A DNA stretch of 64,000 nucleotides from Micromonospora sp. NBC_01796 (GCF_035917455.1 NZ_CP109078.1:4278001-4342000), one strand, 5' to 3'; positions 1 through 9,058 are shown, counted from the stretch's first letter. Translations and numbers: made by a program. The notes: generated by a model not told the origin, from the letters alone.

Positions 1-1
1 C

Positions 2-865
2 CTGTTCACGTACGACATCCAGCGGGGGCAGAGCGAGCCGGAACTCGCGCAGGCGCTCGCCACCGGGCACGAGTACGACTACCGGATCAGCCGGGCCGAC
101 CTGCCGAGAATCCTGAACCGGCGGACCAACCGGTGGCTGATCCTCCAGGGGCTGACCGCGCAGGCGGCCTTCGGCTCACTGGTCTGGCTGCCGGTCCTGT
201 TCCAGGAACGGGCGCAGGACCAGGGTTTCTCCAGCTCGACCGCGATCATCATCGGGAGCGTCTTCGCCACCCTGTTCCAACTCGGCGGGGTGCTCTCCAT
301 CGTCGGTGGACTCGTCGGCGACGCACTGCAGCGGCGTACGCCCAGGGGCCGGGCGTTGGTCGCGGCCGTCGGCATTCTCGCGGCCGTGCCGTTCTACCTG
401 GTCCTGTTCTTCGTGCCGATCCGGATCGACGTCCCCGACGGCGCCGGCGCCGGTACGGTCATCAGCTCCGTGGTGGGCAGTGTGTTCACCGAACCGACGG
501 TCGGCTTCAGTCTGCTCACCGCGCTCCTCGCGCTCGCCCTGACCTCGGCGAACTCGCCGAACTGGTTCGCGCTGATCGCCGACGTGAACCCGCCCGAGCA
601 CCGGGGCACCGTCTACAGCCTCGGCAACCTGGTCAACGGGGTCGGCCGGGCCGCCGGCAACGGCCTGGTCGGGATCGCCTTCCAGGGGCTGCGGGCGGCG
701 TTCCCGCCCCCGCTGAACTTCGCCGTCGGCCTGGCCGCCTTCCAGCTCTTCTTCATTCCCACCGGAATCATGTACTGGCTCGCCTCCCGCACCTCCCCCA
801 AGGACATCAAGAACGTCCACACCCTCCTCCAGTCCCGCGCCGACGACGCGGCCCCCCACCCCTGA
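2..865 (+). CDS. MFS transporter, C-terminal half (5' end lies outside the window)
   Basis: The frame is open from the left edge and ends at TGA 863-865, leaving 287 codons. About six hydrophobic segments are visible (roughly bases 130-200, 230-320, 350-420, 500-560, 610-690 and 715-785), the C-terminal six-helix half of a major facilitator superfamily protein. A hydrophilic stretch before the first segment (about 45 residues) would be the central cytoplasmic loop. Substrate cannot be told from this half. It is convergent with the alpha-glucosidase gene; a long hairpin separates them. Confidence 0.8.
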   Translation: MFTYDIQRGQSEPELAQALATGHEYDYRISRADLPRILNRRTNRWLILQGLTAQAAFGSLVWLPVLFQERAQDQGFSSSTAIIIGSVFATLFQLGGVLSIVGGLVGDALQRRTPRGRALVAAVGILAAVPFYLVLFFVPIRIDVPDGAGAGTVISSVVGSVFTEPTVGFSLLTALLALALTSANSPNWFALIADVNPPEHRGTVYSLGNLVNGVGRAAGNGLVGIAFQGLRAAFPPPLNFAVGLAAFQLFFIPTGIMYWLASRTSPKDIKNVHTLLQSRADDAAPHP

Positions 866-872
866 CCGCGCC

Positions 873-941
873 GATCTTGCAGTTGTGGCGCCCAGCTCAT
901 CCCGATTCGGGGCTTATCCGAGCAACCACAACTGCAAGATC
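873..941. terminator. 16-bp inverted repeat between convergent genes
   Basis: Arms at 873-888 (GATCTTGCAGTTGTGG) and 926-941 are perfect reverse complements separated by 37 bases. The position between convergent stops fits a bidirectional transcription terminator, although there is no T tract. The left arm recurs exactly at 38577-38592, so the element belongs to a dispersed palindrome family. No gene is seen in 866-977. Confidence 0.6.
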
Positions 942-977
942 AACGCACGGAGAGGAGGGCGGGAGGGCGGGGAGGGG

Positions 978-2684
978 TCAGGGGTGGAACCAGACGGTTA
1001 CGTCGGTGGGGACGTGGTTGTCGGGGTTGAGGGGTTCGGTGGATTGGAGCACGGTGGCGCCCTCGGGCAGCGGCGCCGGGTCGGGGCCGAAGTTGGTCAG
1101 GACCGAGAGGTTGCCGTTGCGGAAGTGGATGACGTCGTCGGGGCTGGTGAGCCAGTAGACGGTGCCTCGGCCGAGGGCCAGTTCGCGGCGCAGTCGCAGG
1201 GCGGTCCGGTACAGCTCGTACGTCGACCCGGCCACGCCGCGTTGCAGGTCGAGGGCGTACTCGGCGTAGAGGGCCGGCTGCGGCAGCCAGCTCCGGTCGG
1301 TGGGGCCGAAGCCGTACGACGGGGCGTCGGACTCCCACGGGATCGGCACCCGGCAGCCGTCCCGACCCTTGTGGGCGTGTCCGCTGCGCTCCCAGGTCGG
1401 GTCCTGGCGGGCCTCGTCCGGCATCGTGGTGTGCTCGGGCAGGCCCAGTTCCTCACCCTGGAACAGGTACGCCGAGCCGGGCAGAGCCAGCATCAGCAGG
1501 GTCGCCGCACGGGCCCGACGCAACCCGAGTACGGCGTCCGGCTGTGGGTCGTCGGCGCCGATCCCGTTCGGCCGGGTCTGGCCGACCGGGAGCCCGAGCC
1601 GGGTCGCGTGCCGGATCACGTCGTGGTTGGAGAGCACCCAGGTGGTGGGGGCGTTGACCGCCGCACTCGCCTCCAGTGAGCGGGTGATGACCGCGTACTG
1701 GGCGGGTGCGGTCCAGGCCGCCTCCAGGTACTCGAAGTTGAACGCCTGGTGCATCTCGTCCGGGCGGACGTACGCGGCCAGCCGCTCCGCGGGCTGCACC
1801 CACGCCTCGGCGACCAGGATCCGCTCACCCGGATAGCTGTTCAGCACCTGCCGCCAGTCCCGGTAGATGTCGTGCACCCCGTCCTGGTCCCACATCGGCG
1901 GGCGGGGACGGTCGGTGCCCTCGCCGGAGAGCGGTTCGAGCGGGTAGCTCCAGTCGGCGAGATCGGCCTGCTTGATCAGCCCGTGGGCGACGTCGACCCG
2001 GAAGCCGTCGACGCCCCGGTCGAGCCAGAACCGCAGGATGTCGAGGAACTCGGCGCGTACCTCGGGCCGGTCCCAGTTCAGGTCGGGCTGGCCGGGGTCG
2101 AACAGGTGCAGGTACCACTGGCCGGGCTGACCGTCGGCGTCCTTCGTACGGGTCCAGGCCGGTCCGCCGAAGACGCTCTGCCAGTCGTTCGGCGGCTCGT
2201 CGCCGGACGTACCCCGGCCGTCCCGGAAGATGTAGCGCTGGCGCTCCGCGCTGCCGGGGGCGGCGGCCAGGGCCGCGCCGAACCACGGGTGGGCGGACGA
2301 GGTGTGGTTCGGCACCAGGTCGACGATCACCCGCAGGCCAAGCGAGTGCGCCTTCCCGATCAGGGCGTCGGCGTCCGGGAGGCCGCCGAACAGCGGGTCG
2401 ACATTGCGGTAGTCGGCCACGTCGTAACCCGCGTCGGCCTGCGGCGACGGGTAGAACGGGGAGAGCCAGACCGCGTCGGCGCCGAGTTCGACCAGGTGGT
2501 CGAGGCGGGCGGTGATGCCGGGCAGGTCACCGATGCCGTCGCCGTCCAGGTCGGCGAACGAGCGCGGGTAGATCTGGTAGATGACCGCCTCCCGCCACCA
2601 CTGGGTGGGTTCCGGCTGGTCGGTGTCGACCGGTGCGGTCGGTGACGACTCGGTGGTCGACGGCGGAGTCTGCTGGCTGTTCAG
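978..2684 (-). CDS. GH13 alpha-glucosidase (oligo-1,6-/alpha-1,4-glucosidase type)
   Basis: A 568-residue cytoplasmic glycoside hydrolase of family 13, expected to hydrolyse imported malto- or isomalto-oligosaccharides to glucose. The (beta/alpha)8 barrel starts at residues 31-43 (REAVIYQIYPRSF). Conserved motifs follow: DLVPNHTS near 122-129, DGFRVDVAHG with the predicted nucleophile Asp231, VAEAW with predicted acid/base Glu293, and LSNHD near 351-355. Length is normal for the family. The frame stays open far upstream, but the extension is low-complexity Arg/Pro sequence unlike any GH13 N-terminus. The chosen start is CTG 2684 with GGGAG six bases upstream; that codon is uncertain. It is the last gene of the sugar operon, 152 bases after the LacI gene. 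Confidence 0.9.
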   Translation of the reverse strand: MNSQQTPPSTTESSPTAPVDTDQPEPTQWWREAVIYQIYPRSFADLDGDGIGDLPGITARLDHLVELGADAVWLSPFYPSPQADAGYDVADYRNVDPLFGGLPDADALIGKAHSLGLRVIVDLVPNHTSSAHPWFGAALAAAPGSAERQRYIFRDGRGTSGDEPPNDWQSVFGGPAWTRTKDADGQPGQWYLHLFDPGQPDLNWDRPEVRAEFLDILRFWLDRGVDGFRVDVAHGLIKQADLADWSYPLEPLSGEGTDRPRPPMWDQDGVHDIYRDWRQVLNSYPGERILVAEAWVQPAERLAAYVRPDEMHQAFNFEYLEAAWTAPAQYAVITRSLEASAAVNAPTTWVLSNHDVIRHATRLGLPVGQTRPNGIGADDPQPDAVLGLRRARAATLLMLALPGSAYLFQGEELGLPEHTTMPDEARQDPTWERSGHAHKGRDGCRVPIPWESDAPSYGFGPTDRSWLPQPALYAEYALDLQRGVAGSTYELYRTALRLRRELALGRGTVYWLTSPDDVIHFRNGNLSVLTNFGPDPAPLPEGATVLQSTEPLNPDNHVPTDVTVWFHP

Positions 2685-2836
2685 GGCGTACTCCCATGGG
2701 TGTCGGGCACGGTGGAACTCGGGCAGCCGGCCGGTGGCCGGCGTGGTCCGGTGGTGGTGCGGATGCTGCCGGGTCCAGTCTGCCGGTGTTGCGCCCGGTT
2801 CGCCCGTGGGCCGGCCGGGACGACTCGCGGACGGTG

Positions 2837-3859
2837 TCACTCGGTCCGTGGTGGGCCGGTGGACTCGCGGACGACCAGGGCGGTGGGCAGGATGACCGAG
2901 GCCGTCTCGGTCGGCCGGGGGCGGCCTTCGAGCGGGGCGAGGAGCAGCCCGGCGGCGAGCCGGCCGTGGGTGGCGGCGGGTTGGGCGACCGTGGTCAGCC
3001 CGACGACGGCGGCGAGGTCGTGGTCGTCGAGGCCGATCACGCTCACGTCCTGTGGCACCCGGAGCCCGGCCGAGCGGAGGGTGGACATCGCGCCCATCGC
3101 CATCTCGTCGCAGGCCGCGAAGATCGCGGTCGGCGTCTCGCCCCGGCTGAGCAGTTCGGTGGTGGCCCGGCTGCCGCCGTCCACGGTGAACTCGTCCTCG
3201 ACGTCGAGTCGCGGGTCGGGGACCAGGCCGGCGGCGTGCAGCGCCTCGTGGTAACCCCGCCGCCGGTCGAGGTGGGTGGTGAAGGAGAGTTCCGCGGAGG
3301 CGTCCCCGGCCAGGTGGGCGATCCGCCGGTGGCCGAGCGAGACCAGGTGGGCGGTCGCGGTCCGCGCCGCGCTGACGTCGTCGATCCGGACGCTGGGCCA
3401 TCCGGGTACGGCGGCGCCGGAGCTGACCGTGACGCCGGGCATGCGCAACTGGGCGATGACGGCCAGGTCGGCGGCGCCCAGCGGGGTGGCGACCAGCATC
3501 AACGCGTCGACCCGTTTCTGCAGTTTGGTGGTCTGGAACAGACGCCGACGGTTCTGCTCGCGGTCACCGAGGTTGTAGAGCAGGAGGTCGTACCCGGCTT
3601 CGCGCAGCGTCTCCTCGGCCGCGTCGACCACGGTGCCGAAGAACCAGCGGGTGACCTGGGGGACCACCACCGCGATCGAGCCGGTCCGGCCACCGGCCAG
3701 CCGGGAGGCGCTGGGCGAGGCGGTGTAGCCGAGTTGTTCGGCGGCGGCCAGCACGCGGGCGCGGGTGGACTCCGACACCGTCGGCAGCCCGCGCAGGGCG
3801 CGGGAGACCGTGGCGGTGGACACCCGCGCCAGCCGTGCGACGTCGTCGATCTTGGTCAC
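2837..3859 (-). CDS. LacI-family transcriptional regulator
   Basis: About 340 residues. The N-terminal helix-turn-helix (TKIDDVARLARVSTATVSRAL, residues 2-22) with the following hinge helix is diagnostic of LacI/GalR repressors. The rest is a periplasmic-binding-protein-like effector domain. I take GTG 3859, which has GGAG 11 bases upstream and starts just before the HTH; TTG 3880 in the same frame is an alternative. It sits between the transporter genes and the alpha-glucosidase on one strand, so it very likely controls this operon in response to the imported sugar. The palindrome at 7464-7477 upstream of the binding-protein gene is its probable operator. Confidence 0.93.
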   Translation of the reverse strand: MTKIDDVARLARVSTATVSRALRGLPTVSESTRARVLAAAEQLGYTASPSASRLAGGRTGSIAVVVPQVTRWFFGTVVDAAEETLREAGYDLLLYNLGDREQNRRRLFQTTKLQKRVDALMLVATPLGAADLAVIAQLRMPGVTVSSGAAVPGWPSVRIDDVSAARTATAHLVSLGHRRIAHLAGDASAELSFTTHLDRRRGYHEALHAAGLVPDPRLDVEDEFTVDGGSRATTELLSRGETPTAIFAACDEMAMGAMSTLRSAGLRVPQDVSVIGLDDHDLAAVVGLTTVAQPAATHGRLAAGLLLAPLEGRPRPTETASVILPTALVVRESTGPPRTE

Positions 3860-3926
3860 GGTGTTACGTGCTCCGCTCAATCAGGCCGCCGGTCGCGGCC
3901 CCCACCATCGTCGGGCGCCTCCGGCC

Positions 3927-4892
3927 TCAGCCCTTGACGCTGCCGGCGAGCAGGCCACGTACGAAATATCGCTGGAGGGAGAGGAAGACGATCAGTGGTA
4001 CGACGATCGAGATGAACGCGCCGGAGGTGAGCCGTTGCCACTCGCCGCCCCGGGTGCCGGCCATCTCGGCCAGCCGTACGGTCATCGGTGCGGTCTCGTC
4101 CCCGCCCCCGGCGAAGATCAGCGCGACCAGGAGGTCGTTCCAGACCCAGAGGAACTGGAAGATGCCGAACGCGGCCAGCGCCGGGGTGATCAGCGGCAGC
4201 ACGATCGTCCGGAAGATCTTCGGGTGGGTCGCGCCGTCGACGCGGGCCGCCTCCATCAGGTCCCGGGGGAGCTGTGAGACGAAGTTGTGCAGCAGGAAGA
4301 CGGCCAGCGGCAGGGCGAAGCAGGTGTGCGCGAACCAGACCTGGATGAACCGCTGCTCGTCGGCGAGGTCCCAGGCGGGCATGAGCGTGATGCCGCCGAC
4401 GTTGACGCCCTGGGAGAAGAAGCTGAGCAGCGGCACCAGCGCCATCTGCAACGGCACGATCTGCAACGCGAAGATGCCGATGTAGATCCAGTCCCGGCCC
4501 TTGAAGTTGATCCAGGCGAGCGCGTACGCGGCCAGCGCCGCGAAGGCCAGCGGGAACAGCACCGACGGGATCGTGATCACGATCGAGTTGGTGAAGTAGC
4601 TGGCGAGCTGCCCCGAGGAGGACGACCGACCGAACAGCACCTGCTGGTAGTTCTCCAGCGTGAGCTGCGGGTTGCTGAAGAAGGTCCACCAGCCGGTGGT
4701 CTTGATCGCGTCCTCGGGACGGAACGAGGAGATGAACAGACCGAAGGTGGGCAGCGTCCAGACCACCGCGATGACGATGGAGACCACGGTCGCGGTCCGG
4801 CTGTTGAGCCGCTTGCGCACCCGGCCGCCGACGGTGGCCGGACGGTCCGTGCCGATGGCGGTGTCGACGCGTACGGGAACGGCGGTGGTCAT
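3927..4892 (-). CDS. ABC sugar transporter permease, MalG type
   Basis: A 321-residue inner-membrane permease with about six transmembrane helices after a roughly 35-residue cytoplasmic N-terminus. It carries the EAA loop typical of binding-protein-dependent permeases (EAARVDGATHPKIF), which docks to the ATPase. It pairs with the MalF-type permease whose stop is one base upstream of this ATG, so the two are translationally coupled. No ATP-binding gene lies in the operon, so the complex probably borrows a general multiple-sugar ATPase (MsiK type) encoded elsewhere, as known for streptomycete sugar transporters. Confidence 0.93.
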   Translation of the reverse strand: MTTAVPVRVDTAIGTDRPATVGGRVRKRLNSRTATVVSIVIAVVWTLPTFGLFISSFRPEDAIKTTGWWTFFSNPQLTLENYQQVLFGRSSSSGQLASYFTNSIVITIPSVLFPLAFAALAAYALAWINFKGRDWIYIGIFALQIVPLQMALVPLLSFFSQGVNVGGITLMPAWDLADEQRFIQVWFAHTCFALPLAVFLLHNFVSQLPRDLMEAARVDGATHPKIFRTIVLPLITPALAAFGIFQFLWVWNDLLVALIFAGGGDETAPMTVRLAEMAGTRGGEWQRLTSGAFISIVVPLIVFLSLQRYFVRGLLAGSVKG

Positions 4893-4893
4893 G

Positions 4894-5970
4894 TCATACC
4901 TCCCGCTGCTTGCGCAGGTTGCGGATCTGGTAGATCACGATCGGGATCACCAGGACGAAGAGGAAGACCGCGAGGGCGGAGCCCTGTCCGGTCTCGCCGT
5001 AGCGGAACGCCTGGTTGTACATCTCGCTGGCGATCACGTTGGTGTCGAAGTTGCCGTTCGTCGCGGTCCGGACGATGTCGAAGACCTTGAGCGTCCCGAT
5101 CGAGATGGTCACCACGACCACGATCAGCGCCGGCCGGATGCTGGGCAGGGTGACCTGCCAGAACATCTGCCAGGGGGTGACCCCGTCCAGCCGGGCCGCC
5201 TCGACGATGTCGCCGGGGATCGCCTTGATCGCGGCGGATAGGACCACCATGGCGAAGCCAGCCTGGATCCAGATCAGGATCACGATCAGCAGGAGGGTGT
5301 TCAGCGGCGGTTCCTGCAACCACTGCCGGGGGACTCCGCCGAGCCACACCACTATCTGGTTGAGCAGGCCGATCTGGGTTTCGCCCTCGCCCCGGTAGGC
5401 GTAGACGAAGCGCCAGATGATGCCGGCGCCGACGAACGAGATCGCCATCGGCAGGAAGATCAGTGACTTGGCGACCGCCTCGAACCGGGCCTTGTCCACC
5501 ATCACGGCGTAGAGCAGGCCGGTGGTGGTGGCCAGCAGCGGGACCAGGATCACCCAGATCAGGGTGTTGACCAGCACCCGGATGATCTCGTCCTGGCTGA
5601 ACAGCCAGCCGTAGTTCTGCAGGCCGACCCAGGTGTCGCTGCCGCCGTCCATGAAGGAGAGCACCAGCGTACGGATGGCCGGGATGACCAGGCCGATGAG
5701 GAGCAGCAGCACGGTCGGTAGCAGGAAGAAGAGGCCGAAGAGTCCTTCGGCGCGTTTGGGCCGGCGTACCCGGGGGGCCGGGCCACCGCCGCCGGCCACG
5801 GCACCGCCACCGGCGGAGACCGCGACCAGCCGGGCCTCGCGCCGGCGGGCGAACCAGTTGGGTACGACATCGAGCAGGAGCAGCAGGCCGCCGACCACGA
5901 CGACGAAGGCCACCAGCCCGTACAACAGCATGACGAGCTTCGGTGTCTCGTCCGCGAAGTCGAAGTTCAT
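4894..5970 (-). CDS. ABC sugar transporter permease, MalF type
   Basis: 358 residues. An extra N-terminal membrane helix (about residues 12-34) and an Ala/Gly/Arg linker precede the usual six-helix core. The EAA loop reads EAARLDGVTPWQMF. It forms the translocation pore with the MalG-type protein. The start is ATG 5970. A strong hairpin (5997-6035) lies in the 71-base gap behind the binding-protein gene, a common way to make less permease than binding protein from one transcript. Confidence 0.93.
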   Translation of the reverse strand: MNFDFADETPKLVMLLYGLVAFVVVVGGLLLLLDVVPNWFARRREARLVAVSAGGGAVAGGGGPAPRVRRPKRAEGLFGLFFLLPTVLLLLIGLVIPAIRTLVLSFMDGGSDTWVGLQNYGWLFSQDEIIRVLVNTLIWVILVPLLATTTGLLYAVMVDKARFEAVAKSLIFLPMAISFVGAGIIWRFVYAYRGEGETQIGLLNQIVVWLGGVPRQWLQEPPLNTLLLIVILIWIQAGFAMVVLSAAIKAIPGDIVEAARLDGVTPWQMFWQVTLPSIRPALIVVVVTISIGTLKVFDIVRTATNGNFDTNVIASEMYNQAFRYGETGQGSALAVFLFVLVIPIVIYQIRNLRKQREV

Positions 5971-5996
5971 CCGCCCTCCCCGGGGCCGTCTACGGA

Positions 5997-6035
5997 CCGG
6001 TGGCCCGGCCCGACGTCATCGGGCCGGACCACCGG
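5997..6035 (-). promoter_or_regulatory. Intra-operon stem-loop between binding-protein and permease genes
   Basis: CCGGTGG at 5997-6003 pairs with CCACCGG at 6029-6035, and CCGGCCCGA at 6005-6013 pairs with TCGGGCCGG at 6019-6027, with one internal mismatch and a 5-base loop. There is no T tract. I infer it stabilises the upstream binding-protein message or causes partial termination. Confidence 0.6.
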
Positions 6036-6041
6036 TGGAGC

Positions 6042-7388
6042 TCATTTCGGCCAGGTGCTCTCGATCTGCGAGAGCGTTGCGGCGGTGTCCTTACCGTTGA
6101 TCCACTCGATCATGCCCTTCCAGAACGTGCCCGCGCCGACGGCGGCCGGCATCAGGTCCGAGCCGTCGAACCGGAAGACGGTGTTCGGGTCCTGGAGGAT
6201 CTGTACGGAGAGCTTGTCGATCGGGTTCGGGACGTTGTTGATGTCCAGGCCCTTGTTGGCGGAGACGTTGTTGCCGAGCTTGGCCCGGGCGTTGGCGTAC
6301 TCCGGCGAGGCGAGGTAGGTCTGCACCTTCTGCACCTCGGGACGGTCGGCGAAGGCGACGGAGAACTCGCCGCCACCCAGCACCGGCTTGCCCTTGGCCG
6401 GGTCGACGGCCGGGAAGTAGAAGGCGTAGACGTCGCCGTCCTCGGCCACCCGGGTGCCCTGCGGCCAGTTGTTGGCGTAGAACGACGCCTGCCGGTGCAG
6501 GGCGCACTTGCCCTGGAGGATCGGCAGTCCGGCCTCCTGGAAGGAGGTGGCCGCGATGCTCTTGACGTCGCCGTACCCGCCGTTGACGTACTTCGGGTTC
6601 TTCAGGATCTTGCCGGCTTCGTTGAGCGCGGAGACGACCTGCGGGTCGTTGAACGGGATGCCGTGGGTCGTCCACTGGTCGTAGACCTCGGGGGTGACCG
6701 TACGCAGCATCAGGTCTTCGATCCAGTCGGTCGCCGGCCATCCGGTGGCGTCACCGGACTCGATCCCGGCACACCACGGCTTCTCACCGGTGGCGGCGAT
6801 CTTGTCGCTCAGGGTGAGCAGTTCGGCCCAGGTGGTCGGGACCGTCCAGCCCTTCTCCTTGAAGGTCTTCGGCGAGTACCAGACGAAGGACTTCACGTTG
6901 GAGCCGAGCGGCGCCCCGTAGAAGGTGCCCTTGACCGTGGAGTACTTCAGCCAGTCCGCCGGGTAGTTCTTCTCGGCCATCGCCTTGGTCTCGGCCGAGG
7001 CGGGCTTGAGCTTGCCGGCCTCGGCGAAGCGGTTGAGCAGGCCGGGCTGCGGGATGAAGGTGATGTCGGGGGCGTTGCCGCCGTCCACCCGTACCTGCAA
7101 CTGGGCCTCGAACTCGCCGCTGCCCTCGTAGTCGATCTCGATCCCGGTGCAGTCCTCGAACTGCTTCCACGAGTCCTGCAGGATGTCGGCCTCCGCGTCC
7201 CGGATGGACGCGTAGATGCTGACCTGCTCGCCGTCGCTGCCCTGGTATGCCTCGTAGGCGGCGCACTCCGGGGAGTCCGCGTTGCTGTTGCTGTCGCTGT
7301 CGCTTGAAGAGCAGGCGGTGGCGCTGAAGGTCAGCGCCAGCGCGCTGGCGATCACGAGGGCCTGGCGTGGTCTGGTGAAGACCGCCAT
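6042..7388 (-). CDS. Sugar ABC transporter solute-binding lipoprotein
   Basis: 448 residues. The N-terminus MAVFTRPRQALVIASALAL is a signal peptide ending in a lipobox-like ATAC followed by a Ser/Asp/Asn linker, so the protein is an exported lipoprotein. The rest matches the family 1 (MalE-like) extracellular binding fold, with segments such as EGSGEFEAQLQVRVDGGNAP and GIPFNDPQVVSALNEAGKIL. I chose ATG 7388 because AGGAGG lies five bases upstream and the signal peptide begins there; the frame is open further up without protein-like sequence. It is the first gene of the sugar operon and follows the LacI-type operator. Confidence 0.93.
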   Translation of the reverse strand: MAVFTRPRQALVIASALALTFSATACSSSDSDSNSNADSPECAAYEAYQGSDGEQVSIYASIRDAEADILQDSWKQFEDCTGIEIDYEGSGEFEAQLQVRVDGGNAPDITFIPQPGLLNRFAEAGKLKPASAETKAMAEKNYPADWLKYSTVKGTFYGAPLGSNVKSFVWYSPKTFKEKGWTVPTTWAELLTLSDKIAATGEKPWCAGIESGDATGWPATDWIEDLMLRTVTPEVYDQWTTHGIPFNDPQVVSALNEAGKILKNPKYVNGGYGDVKSIAATSFQEAGLPILQGKCALHRQASFYANNWPQGTRVAEDGDVYAFYFPAVDPAKGKPVLGGGEFSVAFADRPEVQKVQTYLASPEYANARAKLGNNVSANKGLDINNVPNPIDKLSVQILQDPNTVFRFDGSDLMPAAVGAGTFWKGMIEWINGKDTAATLSQIESTWPK

Positions 7389-7861
7389 GCCGTCCTCCTT
7401 CCTTCGCCGGCGCATGGGGAGACCCCCGGGGGATCCGCGCCGGCCCCGATGGGCGTCCCCACATGTAAGCGCTTGCAGGAGGGGCCGTCCAGCCCTGGAG
7501 CGGCACGAGCCCGTAACGATTCGGAAACCTGATCGTTGACCTGGGCTCGCTCCCACACGAGGCCGGGCGATCGGGCCCCGTCCCACATAGTGGATCTTGT
7601 CACATGCGGGAATCGACAAATGTGAACATTCACCCATTGCTCGGGCTCAATGGGCGGACGGCGCCGGAGACCGCCGCCGGGGGGAAGCACGCAAGACGCC
7701 GGGGCCGTCGCTCCGGGCCTTCCGTCGGGGAGGACGAAGACCCGGTACGACGACCCCGGCGGGTCGAAGGGAACCGAGGTTCCGAGGGGATGGAACGAGG
7801 AGGGAGGGTGGATCGGGAGGAGGGACGGGGGATAGGGGATAGGGGATGGTGGATCAGGCGG
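7389..7861. other. Intergenic region upstream of the sugar operon
   Basis: No gene is supported here. Besides the operator at 7464-7477 it holds a second perfect palindrome, GTGAACATTCAC at 7622-7633, and a nearby inverted pair TTGTC/GACAA, possible sites for another regulator. A short 7-bp tandem GGGGATA repeat lies near 7828-7848. Purine-rich sequence fills much of 7690-7850. Confidence 0.5.
7464..7477. promoter_or_regulatory. LacI-type operator upstream of the sugar operon
   Basis: TGTAAGCGCTTGCA is a near-perfect 14-bp palindrome centred on AGCGCT, the usual core of LacI/GalR and catabolite-type operators. It lies 76 bases upstream of the binding-protein start, on the path of its transcription. 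The operon encodes a LacI repressor, its likely ligand. Confidence 0.7.
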
Positions 7862-8005
7862 TTAATTGAAGATGCTGACCCCGCCCGGGCCCACCAGCAG
7901 CCCGATGATGATGAGGACGATGCCCCAGAGGAGCTGCCGCCGGAACAGTGCGAGCACGCCCGAGACGACCAGTACGACTGCGAGAATCCAAAGAATCAGG
8001 TCCAT
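7862..8005 (-). CDS. GPGG-motif small membrane protein (47 aa)
   Basis: ATG 8005 to TAA 7862-7864 gives 47 residues: one N-terminal hydrophobic helix (MDLILWILAVVLVVSGVLAL), a short basic FRRQ turn, a second helix and a C-terminal LLVGPGGVSIFN. The two-helix hairpin with a terminal GPGG matches small membrane proteins common in actinobacteria, known to me only by that motif. The ATG overlaps the end of the metallophosphoesterase gene by 10 bases, so translation is probably coupled. Function unknown. Confidence 0.8.
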   Translation of the reverse strand: MDLILWILAVVLVVSGVLALFRRQLLWGIVLIIIGLLVGPGGVSIFN

Positions 8006-8772
8006 GACCGGTCAGTACCCGACCCGAATTCCGCGGAAACCTTCTCTCGTTCCGACTGCTCTGCGAGGTGGAACACACTGTAGGCCTGCTTGATCACAGG
8101 GTGTGCCACGTTGCGTACGCGTACCCCTCCGGGGGTGGTGCCGCGCTCGGTGCCGTGGTGGGCGTGGCCGTGGATGGCCAGCGCCGTCGGCGCCGAGTCG
8201 ATGGCCTCGCCGAGCAGGTACGAGCCGAGGAACGGGTAGATCTCCAGCGGCTCACCGGCGAGGGTGTCCGGCACCGGGGCGTAGTGGGTCAGCGCCACCC
8301 GTACGTCGGCGTCCAGCTCCCGCAGGGCGGTGCCGAGCCGGTCCGCGACCGTGGTGGTGGTACGGATGAACGCCTTCATCTCGGGCTCACCGAACTCGCT
8401 GGCGCACCGGCCGGCGAACCCGCCGCCGAAGCCCTTCGCCCCGGCGATGCCGAGCCGGTGCTCCCCGCACTTCAGCACCACCCCGGTCCCCTCCAGCACG
8501 GTGATGCCCGCGTCCTCCAGCACCCGGACCACGGCCGGGACCTGGTCACAGTGATGGTCGTGGTTGCCCAGCACGGACACCACCGGCACGTCCAGCCCGC
8601 CGAACTCGGTGGCCACGCAGCGCGCCTCGGACTCCGAACCGTGCCGGGTCAGGTCCCCGGCGAGCAGGAGCACGTCGGCGTACTCGCTGATCTGGTCGAG
8701 GGCCGGGCGGAACCGTCCGACCACGTCCTCGTCGAGGTGTACGTCGCCCACGGCGGCGATCCGGATCACCAT
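7996..8772 (-). CDS. Calcineurin-like metallophosphoesterase
   Basis: 258 residues. All core metal-binding motifs are present in order: GDVHLDED (D-x-H), GDLTRHG, GNHDHH and GHAHHG, defining a dinuclear-metal phosphoesterase. No signal peptide, so cytoplasmic. Substrate is not evident. ATG 8772 follows the BON gene stop by 10 bases, and the gene end overlaps the small GPGG membrane protein start. All four genes from 9714 down to 7862 look like one operon. Confidence 0.92.
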   Translation of the reverse strand: MVIRIAAVGDVHLDEDVVGRFRPALDQISEYADVLLLAGDLTRHGSESEARCVATEFGGLDVPVVSVLGNHDHHCDQVPAVVRVLEDAGITVLEGTGVVLKCGEHRLGIAGAKGFGGGFAGRCASEFGEPEMKAFIRTTTTVADRLGTALRELDADVRVALTHYAPVPDTLAGEPLEIYPFLGSYLLGEAIDSAPTALAIHGHAHHGTERGTTPGGVRVRNVAHPVIKQAYSVFHLAEQSEREKVSAEFGSGTDRSWT

Positions 8773-8782
8773 GTCGTCTCCC

Positions 8783-9058
8783 TCACGGCAGCTCCTCCAC
8801 CTCGGTCGGGGCCTGGGTGCGAATCAGTCCGATGTCGACCTTCAACGGCAGGTCGGGGTACGCGTCGGCCACCCGGCGCAGGATCTCGGCCCGGCGTTGC
8901 TGGCTCTCGACCTCGCCGTACAGCACCAGCGAACCGTCGCGGCGGTCCACGGTGATGCCCTGTTCGGCGATGTCGGTGTTCTCGGTCAACAGTCGCTGTA
9001 CGGCCGCTTCCAGATAGTCGTCGGATCGCTCGACGGCGACCCGGTCGGGTTCGGTCAT
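8783..9058 (-). CDS. BON-domain protein (91 aa)
   Basis: The whole protein is one BON (OsmY/nodulation) domain: DDYLEAAVQRLLTENTDIAE, then the conserved glycine strand GITVDRRDGSLVLYGEVES and the closing VADAYP segment. BON domains bind phospholipid or polypeptide surfaces. No signal peptide is visible, unlike periplasmic OsmY. It overlaps the upstream nucleotidyltransferase stop by four bases (ATGA), which indicates translational coupling. Confidence 0.88.
   Translation of the reverse strand: MTEPDRVAVERSDDYLEAAVQRLLTENTDIAEQGITVDRRDGSLVLYGEVESQQRRAEILRRVADAYPDLPLKVDIGLIRTQAPTEVEELP

Noticed and set aside
2685-3401. Extension of the alpha-glucosidase frame by over 200 codons
   Set aside because: The upstream part is Arg/Pro-rich shadow sequence antisense-like to the LacI region and overlaps the LacI gene on the same strand. 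GH13 folds begin near residue 31 of the chosen start.
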